In this document: piece by piece, positions 55,368 through 64,000 of the stretch | Position numbering within the stretch: the stretch's first letter is position 1 | How the letters are laid out: the number at the start of each line of letters is the position of its first letter | DNA from: Ottelia alismoides | Taxonomy: Eukaryota; Streptophyta; Magnoliopsida; Alismatales; Hydrocharitaceae | Direction of reading: 5' to 3' | NCBI GenBank assembly: GCA_037367405.1 | Contig: JAZKJV010008883.1 | Location: 1,240,001-1,304,000, forward strand | DNA length: 64,000 nt | Position numbers and translations under genes: made by a program | The notes under the pieces: generated by a model | Databases searched by the model: none | What the model saw: only the letters and a program-made list of their open reading frames with translations | What the model was told of the DNA's origin: nothing

Positions 55368-58300
55368 TGATGAATCCACGTTTCATCATCTTTATTCTAT
55401 CATTTTGGCCTTAAAAAACCCTAGTAAATGCGTGTAAATAGAGCTAATTCAGGCATTTTAGCATTCATGCATATGTGTGTAAATATTGTATAAAATGCGG
55501 TTTTTAAAGCCAAAATAATAGAATAAAGAAAAGAAAAGAAAAAGAATAAAATATTGTAAATATTTTATGACCCGAAACCCCGAGACCTAGGCATCTTGAT
55601 GAATAGGTCGACAAGGAATAAAGTAGGGGGAGATAAGGGCCAAAATACAGTGTAAATACCTATACATTCTATTCATTCTTTATTCATTTTGGGACCTATT
55701 TTTGGTTCCACTTTTTATACATCAAATAAAGAAACTTTGTACATGAAAGTTGTAGATAATTTTATAAAGAAAAATACAAAATTGATTTCACAAAAAAATA
55801 ATGTACAGATAAAAAGTTATGGTCTGAATAAAAATCCAGAATCCCAACTTCCCAGACCCGTATCTCACAAACGACAACTCCAAATGCATCAAACTCACCT
55901 TTAATTGTATATAGAAGAAAATAATCTAATTAATGGCGGTGGTTTCGCATTTGGCGGAGCTACGGTTTGAAAGTTGAATTTTGGACCCTCATTGTATACT
56001 TGTACATATTAAAATATTCAATTTATTATTTATTTATTATTTTTAGAATTTTATATTTTTATAATGTTGTAAATAATACTTATAATAATTATGTATATTA
56101 AAATCAGAATAAAAACATAAATAAAATACAAATAAAAATACTTGTATATATTATAATACATAGGTATAATACATGTAGCTATACCTATACAAATAACACT
56201 TTCATTTTATTAAGTGTATAAAATATATCAGAAAATTAAAATAAAAATATATTTGTGTATATAAAAGTATTTTATAATTTTAGAAAAATAAAAACCAAAA
56301 TAAAATAAATTAAAATTACCTAAATAAAAATAGAATACTTAAATACATAGATATAGATACCTATAAGGGTATAAATGCAAACTTGTAAAAATATACTTCA
56401 TAAAAATAAATAAAAATCACCATAAATTAATTCATAAAATAATAAACATTTTTTATTTTATAATTAAAAATTAATTAAATCATTTGATATTTTTAATCGA
56501 ATTTAGAAATTCTTTTTCCAGGGATTTTCCTGGGTGGTCCACGTGGACCAACCAGGTAGCTAGGAAAGTTGACCCGCTGGTCAACTCTCCTGCCTCCTCC
56601 CTGCTGTGCGTCAGACTGCCCTCCAACCCGACTTTCTCGTTTTTTTCGCTATCAGTGCGTTGCCCGATGGAAGAAGGTCTCTTCATAAAAGTGGTACCTG
56701 GCACAACCATCTTGCTCGCCAGCCTATCAGATCCCCTTAGATCTTCACCTAGCACCCGTGAGCGCTCCTTGAACTTCACGCCTCGACCTTGTTTCAAAAA
56801 ACACCCCAAACACCTCCTCCAACATCTGAACCCCTTTTGACCTTGCTTCTGACCCCTGGGAGGTGCTCCGGATAGATCTGAGTGACAGGCAGGTCTCCAG
56901 CCGTCCACGGCGGTCCTTGGCGTGGTCATTTGGCCGGCTCCAATCCCATCTCCGGCATAGGCCGTGAGGTACCCATCTCGCCCCTTCCCGGGTTTGAGGT
57001 CCATTTCTATCTATTTCTCTGGCATTTTATTGTGTTTTTTCTGGCATCTTTTTGTTTCTAGTAGCTGAAACCTTCTGTCTTACCCATCCATTTCGCCTAC
57101 AACCCATCCATTTATTGCCGCCACCATCTCGACGGAGTTAGCTCCGGCGAGCTTCGTCTCCTTCCCCCCTACACCACTCCGCCTCCAGGAGCTCTCCAGA
57201 GCTCCGTGTTTTTTGGATCTAACCGTTCCCCTGCAGGTAATATCAGAGAAGCGCTGTTTGCAGGCATTTCGACCCTCGAGGAGGAGCTCCAGGTGCCGCA
57301 CGTCGCCGGACACCCTCCGGCGAAGTTCGGCCATTTTGAGGACCCCTCTGGTTGCGGACGCGTATTTGGAGCGAGGTGTCACCTTCGGCTTGATTCCAGG
57401 TGGCCGGAGGAGCCCAGGGGACCCGAGTTCATCTCGCCGACGGCCTGTTCATCGCCCTGTTCTTCCACCACAGCCCAGCGCCGTCGGATCAAGAACACCC
57501 AGGCGGGTGTACAGCAGCCGCAGGATCAACGCCCCCAGGACCGTCCATCGCGCCGAGATCATCTAATCTACACCGCCCGATGAAGGGGTATCGGCTCCCC
57601 GTGTGCGGCCACGTGGCGTAAGTGAACGGCACCCTGCCGTTGGATCATTCTGCCCTGGGTATTTTGCATTATCCGCCCAGGCGTTTTTGTCTTTATTTTA
57701 TAACCCCGAAGCTTTCATCTGCTGCTGATTAAGTTTTGTAACATTTGCGAACTCACCCCCGAACGATTTTTATATTGTGGTTTCGTCCCTGCCAGACACG
57801 TGCTCGACGCATGTGACCTGGCATTTTTGCAGGCGAAACCCCTCGAGTTTTGGGTGTTGCTAATTGATCTCGAAAGTATTTAATCCTGTTGTATTTTCGT
57901 TGATAAATTTCATTCGTGCCCCTGGATTTCTTGCATATTACATAAATGCCCCTGGTCGTGTGTAGTTTCTTGCTGTAGTCTCTATTTTTTTGCATACATC
58001 TACAAAACCCTAAAAAATCTACAAAAATCACTGTAGCTTCCTGTTGCATTGTAGATTAATGCTATATTTTTATTTTTCATAATTACTTTATTTTTATATT
58101 TATTAAAAATCAAAAACATCTATTTTCAGCACTGTTTGCATCATAAAATACCAAAAAAATATAAAAACCCCCCAGAAAAATCCCAAAAAAATATATTTGT
58201 GACTTTTAGTTTGTTCTAACTCCAGGCCAAAAATAATTAAAAAATATAAAACCAAACTCCTAAAAATTGCAAAACTCTAAAAACCTTCATAAAAATATAT

Positions 58301-59036
58301 AAAATCCATAAAAAATCCAAAAATAGTGTTTTCTTTTTCTGATTTTTTCTTGTTTCATTATCTTTAAGTGAAAATTAATTTGGAGAATTTTTGTTACTGA
58401 TTTCTATTTTATTTTCTCCATTTTAGTTTCAGCCTTGCAATTTATTCACTGTTTTCTTTATTTTGATAATTAAAAATACCAAAAACATTCTCAAAATTAC
58501 CCAAAAATCACAAAAACAGTAAAAAAGTAGAAAAAGACCAAAAAGACTTTATTTTCATATTTTTGGATATTTTTGTCTATTTTTATAAATACCTCTTTGT
58601 CCTTTTTATTACATTGTTCTTATTTTCCAATATTGAAAAAGAATATAAAAAAATATAAAATATAAAAAGAAAATACAAAATCAGTAAATTAAAAAGTCAA
58701 AATACAAAAATATAAAATTAAAAATTAAATAAAAAATATAAAAATTAAAAACCCACAAAAATAGCATAAATAGACTCTTGATCACGACTCACACATTTTT
58801 GAGCATTTGTGCCCCGATCTACCTGTCTGCTCCCTGTGTTCGACCTCTACAATACTTGCACCTATACACATCTTGTTGTAGAGTTATAATAAATTTTGAC
58901 TCCGCACACTTATTTTCATTGCTTGATTTATTTGTCGTGGGTTAATTGTTGTTTGAATCGGGATTTCGAGCGGTCACCGCATCGACTGCGGTTTCACCTT
59001 GTGAAACCGTACGACCCTCTATTTCTCGGTTCAACA
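55368..59036 (+). repeat. Element C 3' LTR (3,669 bp)
   Basis: Nearly identical to 45751-49413 with scattered substitutions and small indels (for example a 5-base GATCA insertion near 57487). Open frames 56480-57583 and others repeat those of the 5' LTR. Ends TTCAACA before GCTGC (59037-59041). Confidence 0.93.
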
Positions 59037-59041
59037 GCTGC
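59037..59041. repeat. Right 5-bp target duplication of element C
   Basis: GCTGC, matching 45746-45750; both lie in the gag frame of element B. Confidence 0.92.
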
Positions 59042-59788
59042 TTTGTCTGCTAGTGAGAAGGGGAAGGCGATCATCCAAATCGTATCCTGGTCCACATGGC
59101 GGTCATGGACAGTACTGCAGATTATCAAGAACTCCTGGAGGTGGAGATGGGGCTCCTCGGTGGCAAGTCCGTGAAAACGGGGAAGCATATGCAGGGTGTT
59201 CGGGGGGAACTTGAAGTCCCCCACGATAGCAGGTACCACCACCCAATGATGCATCAGTGTAGATCCGTGGTTGTGCAACTCCCGCATCGGTCTCGGTGGT
59301 CCTCCTGCCGCGGCGGCTGCCGCTGTTGCTGCGGCTGCTACGGCTCGTGCCTCTGCATCTGGTCCGTCCTCAGGCTCGCTCTGATCTCTCTCTGCTCTGA
59401 GTCGCTCCAACTCTCTCCTCATCTCAATCATGAAAGCTCCCTGATCCCTAAGCTGCTGCTGCACTGTCTCTAACGAGGCGATCAGGGTGGAGTTGATCGC
59501 TCCCTGGTCCATCACGATGTGCTCTGTCCTGGAGCGGTCCTCTGAACTATCAGCCATGACGTCTGCAAAATCAAATGAGACATACTCAGGTGCTGTCAAA
59601 TCTGCTATTCTCTCCTCTGGCTCATATCTCTCAGAACCGAAAGAAAGGGGGTCGAGGGGGAACATGGCGGAATCGTACTCGGGCTCGGAGAATTGGTCTA
59701 GGCTCTTGCGGGCCAACCTAGATGATTGGGTAGACGTGCCCGAAAGCGGTGCAGCCAGAGGCTGCCTAAGAGAGCGTCTACCCATCAT
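59042..59788 (-). pseudogene. Element B gag, N-terminal part
   Basis: About 249 codons from MMGRRSLRQPLAAP to the insertion of element C. It has a coiled-coil-like stretch (FMIEMRRELERLRAERDQSE), an alanine run (AVAAAATAAAAAAGG), then the start of the capsid domain (NTLHMLPRFHGLATEEPHLH, IWMIAFPFSLADKA). The reading continues at 45750 on the far side of element C. Start chosen as the first ATG after the leader; a second ATG follows directly. Confidence 0.82.
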
Positions 59789-61297
59789 CGTGATCTGGTC
59801 GAGTAGTGCGGATGGGATCTGGAGAAACTATGATCAGAATGCAAACCCCCGGTTCACCAACGCAACGCGAGCTGAAGACCGTAAAAGCTCGGTCAAATTA
59901 TCTGGTCAATTTTTAGTAGGTGAACACACAAGATATCAGAGCGCTTACGTGACCTGTTAGGATACCCGATACTATCCCAACCGACTGGCCCGCACGGCAG
60001 AGTCGGTAGTCAGCTGGAAATAGCACCGGAGGGCTCTACCTAGGGTGCGGGTCACTCTCTCGTGTAATCAAACCAAACAAGGAGGGGGTTGCTCTCCCCA
60101 AGACAAATTTTTAAGGTGAGCGTCTTTTAGGGTCAATAGTTTTAGCCAGTCCCAATTTTATGGTTTTTCTTTTTAATATTTTTCAAATAAAAACAAACGC
60201 CTAACGGATTTTTCGGTTCTCCTGATTATTTAGTCCAAAATAGGGGGGAGAAGACGAAAAAGCCGATGCACGATAAATCAATGATGCATGCAAAGTCAGA
60301 AAGGCGTACCTGTCTCCAGCACTCTACATGCAATATGATCCGTGCATAAATGTAAATACAGAAAATAAACTACCCAAATGATGCAGCGATGAAAACCGAG
60401 TCCTAGATGAGCAAGTTCTACTCGCAGAACCGTCTAACTGGTCACCGTCCCACAGGCCAAAGGTCCGGTCTTGGTCTACCCCTCCTCTGCCCGACAAATC
60501 AGGGGTAGGAGAAAGCGCTTTGTGGGGTAGACTACGGCACGTAAGCCACGAAGGAAAATGAGTCAGTTATTTTTATTAATTGATTATTAGTAGGTCCAAT
60601 TAAGCATACTATAGGAGCAGGCAGATAATTAAGTGTGGGGACCCTACTAATTACGGTACAAGCAAGTATAAAATCCTAGATCTAGGGGCTCGATCAAAAA
60701 CCACGTAAACACCAGAAAAGGCAGCTAAAAAGAAGAGAAAACAAAACCGCGAGAAAAGCCGCAAAAAACTCCTAAGGGTCCCCCGAGCACACCGGTGCTC
60801 GGCGAAACAGACCCGCTAAGTCAAAGAGTCCAAGTGTCCAGTCTCTGAATACCTGTATTATTACAACAATAACCAAATAAAAAGAAAAATAAAACCTAAT
60901 CTACTCCTCTCCCACTCAGCTCTCTCTCGCTCTCTCCTGCGGCTCCGTAAAGAAGGGAGCCGCCTCCAAGTCCTGCGGTTGCGTCGGCTCCTCGAAAGTC
61001 GCCTCCGCGGTCCTCGGGTCCTCGCAAGAAACAGAGACAAGTGGTCAGACCAAAATAATCAAATAATAATAATAAGGAAAATAAATGGAAATAAAATGAG
61101 GGTATATATGCAAAAATGCAAAATAAAATAAACACTCAAAATAAAACAAAAATAAAAACAAAAGAAAAGAAAATAAAGTAAAATAAAACAAAAATAAAAT
61201 ATAGACAAAAGCCGCGAAAAAGCCGCGAGCTCTGAAAGAGCCGCGAAAAGCCGCGAAAACAAAAACGAAAAATAAACTAAAAACTACTAAGTCGTGC
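59789..61297 (-). other. Element B leader
   Basis: Non-coding. Conserved with the leader of C: the complement of GCATGTAGAGTGCTGGAG (60313-60330), followed on the minus strand by a donor-like ACAG|GTACGC at 60308. A possible acceptor TTTCTCCAG lies near 59815-59825, just before gag. Open frames 59487-59960 and 60896-61262 are not supported. Confidence 0.6.
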
Positions 61298-61315
61298 TCC
61301 CCGGCAACGGCGCCA
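61298..61315 (-). other. Element B tRNA-Asp primer-binding site
   Basis: Minus strand TGGCGCCGTTGCCGGGGA, identical to the site in element C, three bases from the LTR end at 61319. Confidence 0.92.
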
Positions 61316-61318
61316 TTC

Positions 61319-64000
61319 TGATGGCACGGAAAACCGAGCGACTAAGGCAATCAGGTATCTCTACGATGGTCATCGCGACCTCGGTCACTTGATCGTGTCG
61401 ATCAAGAAAAAGTAGACCACCAAGATAGATAAAATCAATCAAAAATGCGATAGCGGTCTCGCTATTAGATTAACCTGGTATAGCGACCAGGGTCGAACAC
61501 AAGGAGCACGGGTTGGCCTCTCGACCTACGAAGTAGTCAAAAAGAGAAATAAAATAAAAGAAGAAAATATTTTTAGTGGTTTTTAATTATTTAATATTTT
61601 TTGGATTTTTAATATGTTAAGAAAATAAAATAAGTAAATAAACACACACTTCAACAATTTATTAAAAGTATTAAAAATCAACCAAAAATTCAAACAAAAA
61701 TATTTTTATGTGTTTTATAATTTTTAGTGTTTTTGGTGAATTTTTGAGAATTTTCTGATGTTTATTTAATTTTCTAAAAATCAAAAAGTAGCTAAAACAG
61801 TAGGTACTATCCAGCCAAGCTAAAAGGGCCTAGATAAAATATCTAAAGGCCCCAAAATAGCTGGGAGGTAATTTTCCTGTAAAGAAAACAAAATAAGGAA
61901 AAGTTAGGCACCAATTTTTTTGTTTTTAGATTTTTAGATGATTTACTAGAGTTTTTATAAGATTTTGAGTGTTATTTAATTTTTAGTGATTTTCAGTAAT
62001 GAAAAATAGCCAAAATTGGCTAGAAAATCAAACACAACAAAGTAGACAGTAGACATTTTTTTTGTAATTTTTAGACACTATTTAATATTTTTTTGTGATT
62101 TTTAAAGTTAGACAGTGAAGAAAATAGAGGTTTTTGAATTTTTAAAAAAATATCAAATGAAAACAAAAATGTCCTCAAAAATCCTCGAAAATTTTACACT
62201 ATGGCAGGAGCCATGTGTCCAATTTTCGTTGGATTTGGAGGTAATTTGCTATTTTATTCAAAAATAAAGAGGGGGCGCAGTGCACAGGGACCAAAGTGCA
62301 AATACCCAAGAGACTGGGGGGTCTGGTGCAATTAACCCAGGAAGTCACGCGCGTCGCGCGTGCCTGAGGCACTCAGGGACCTAAATGTGAAGAAAATAAG
62401 TTCCGAGGGCCTTTTGGTAACAGGTACCAAAAGCCCAAGGGCTTATCTGCAAATAACCCAATATATAACGCACATGCTCAATTAAAATACGCACAGGGGT
62501 ATAAATGCAAATAAACAAAAACTTTCATTCAATTGATAACAACTAGAACTACAGGGTAGATAATGTAAAAAAGCCCAAAAGAGCACGTGCCGATGCACGT
62601 GTCAGACCACACACAGGGGTATATCAGTAAATACATGCAAGCACAAGGGTCTCTATGCAAATATCCCAAAACTAAACAACTACGCTAGATATTTACAAGA
62701 CTAAAAGCGAAATAAAATAACAAAGGGGGCCTAAGGGTAAATTACCCTTTATTACGCGGACCGGCTGGATGGAGGGCACGTGGCGCATCCGACGGTGGGG
62801 AACAGCGGCCGCTCCACAGCTGGGCTCCTTGGACGAATCCGATGGCGAGGGTTCCTCCACGTGGGCGATCGGACGTTGTAGGGCGCAGGTGGCTAACCCT
62901 TGTGCATCGGATGGCTGGGATCGGTCCTCCTGAGATCGGGCGGTGACTGCTGCTCCTAAGATGGACAGCCCCGATGAAGTCTGGAGCTGGAGGGCTGATC
63001 GAACGGAGGAGGAGGATGCTCGAAGAACAGATGACCGGCGAAGTTCGCCGGCCCAGTGGCCTCGCTCCGAGGCTCCTCTGCTGCGCCTGAAGGTCGGAGA
63101 AGCTCCGCAATGGTGTCCCGCAGCTGGTGGTGGGCTCCGATGATCCAGCCGAGCTCTGGTGAGTCCCGGCGAGGACGGCGGAGGAAGCCTTCTGGTCCAA
63201 ATGACCCGAGCTCTCAGATGGCTGGGGTAGTACCTGCAAAGATGACCAGAAGACTCGCGGGTCGAGGGCAAACTGCCTCGACCCGGTTAGGCGGGGTGAC
63301 GGTGGACGATGGGGCGAGATGGACGAGCTCCGGCGAAGGGGAGACGGTGGAGCTCGAATCCCAGCTCCTGTGTGAGCTGGGTTGAATGGGGATTCGAAGA
63401 AGGTGCGCGGGAAGGAGGCGTAGGCTATGGCGATGCCCGATGGTCGGATGGTGGTCGGAATCGATCGTAATCGATGGGGGACGGCGGAGCAGCGATTTGG
63501 GCGAAATGTAAAATCAAAGAAAAAGAAGGTCCTACGAGATTACCTGGATGGATGAGTAGACTGGGGACGAGCTTAGGAAACTCTGGGTCTTCGCCTCGAG
63601 GAGCGTCTCCCTCCGAGGCTCGAGCTCCAGCTTGTGGCAGAGCAACAGCGGCGAAGCTCACCGGATCAGTGGTCTCTCTTCCTCTCCTCGCTTCGACAGC
63701 ACCGGACGCGAGCTGTCACTCTCGCGCACACTCTGGAGCTCACTGGAGGTGGAATCAAATGACCAAAGATGGAGAATTAGGGTGGCGGAGCTCGGCTTAT
63801 GTATGGGTGCAGGTCCGGGAAAGATGGCTCGGGTCCGGCTCCATGGAGCACGGATCCCTAGGATCTATGTCGGGCGAGATTTCCGGATACCTGGGGAGTG
63901 ATTAGGACCCTGGGTTAGGCTAAATGGTGATCGGGTCTGGCGGTAATAAATGGAGGAAATCGGGTTCTCGAACCAGACCCGCGGGAGGTGGTCCTAGGGG
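61319..64000 (-). repeat. Element B 5' LTR, cut by the window edge
   Basis: TGATGGCACGGAAAACCGAG onward, matching 34282 onward with few differences. The window ends about 980 bp before its expected outer end. The GC-rich block starts near 62740; open frames 62693-63271 and 63474-63905 there recur in the left LTR and are not supported as genes. Confidence 0.9.

Larger units (their letters stand above)
45751..59036 (+). mobile_element. Element C: non-autonomous gypsy element, 13.3 kb
   Basis: Complete plus-strand element: 5' LTR 45751-49413, tRNA-Asp primer site 49416-49433, leader, two overlapping open frames (50783-52713), a long non-coding region with hairpin/polypurine repeats, polypurine tract 55356-55367, 3' LTR 55368-59036. 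The 5-bp duplication GCTGC is perfect and the LTRs differ at only scattered positions, so it is young. It has a protease-like region but no RT, RNase H or integrase and must rely on a partner. It splits the gag of element B. Confidence 0.93.
34282..64000 (-). mobile_element. Element B: Athila-like Ty3/gypsy, extends past window
   Basis: Minus-strand element with left (3') LTR 34282-37942, coding region 39673-45750 plus 59042-59788, leader, tRNA-Asp primer site 61298-61315, and right (5') LTR from 61319 to beyond 64000. It is inserted in the RT gene of element A: the left junction CCATGT|TGATGG interrupts a sequence that continues uninterrupted in the B copy of RT (41850-41855). Element C (45751-59036) is inserted in its gag. 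The visible parts of the two LTRs are very similar, so the insertion is recent. Confidence 0.88.

Overview
The window is nuclear DNA of a flowering plant. It has an intron-split plant gene, Mutator-type transposons with 9-bp target duplications, a TTG-tailed SINE fragment, and very large Ty3/gypsy retrotransposons primed by tRNA-Asp. The GC-rich first exon of the one intact gene hints at a monocot, but this is only a leaning. There are no bacterial operons, CRISPR arrays, rRNA or tRNA genes that I can see.

Layout. 1-7.0 kb: a degenerate gypsy (Athila-like) remnant with a decayed tRNA-Asp primer site and LTR-like sequence, invaded by a 1,240-bp Mutator-like element (3270-4509) and a SINE fragment (6135-6281). 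7.2-10.0 kb: two G-rich minisatellite blocks around a possible minus-strand Copia LTR. 10.2-12.1 kb: a Pack-MULE carrying a dead cinnamate 4-hydroxylase (CYP73A) fragment, followed by a 248-bp MULE-type MITE. 12.99-15.25 kb: the only intact host gene seen, a two-exon DUF1685 protein on the minus strand. 15.3-18.8 kb: AT-rich intergenic DNA. 18.8-25.8 kb: fourteen long palindromic units, nearly back to back and separated by TA repeats, with a 1.64-kb terminal-inverted-repeat element among them. 25.8-26.3 kb: a terminus and 5' end of an unidentified gene or transposon.

26.3-64 kb is a three-deep nest. Element A (Athila-like, minus strand) sits in the 26-kb sequence. Element B (same family, minus) is inserted in the reverse transcriptase of A. 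Element C (plus strand, 13.3 kb, non-autonomous, no reverse transcriptase or integrase) is inserted in the gag of B, with a perfect 5-bp duplication. All three have LTRs of about 3.66 kb. The coding regions of A and B carry in-frame stops and, in B, frameshifts; at four sites where A and B can be compared, the stop is a C-to-T change. Nothing here can mobilise itself, although the near identity of the C LTRs, and of the B LTRs where both are visible, indicates recent insertions. The right ends of B and A lie beyond the window.

Most unusual: the serial hairpins with polypurine tracts near the 3' LTRs of A, B and C; the palindrome cluster whose terminal mini-hairpins vary in a matched way; and the Pack-MULE with the P450 fragment.
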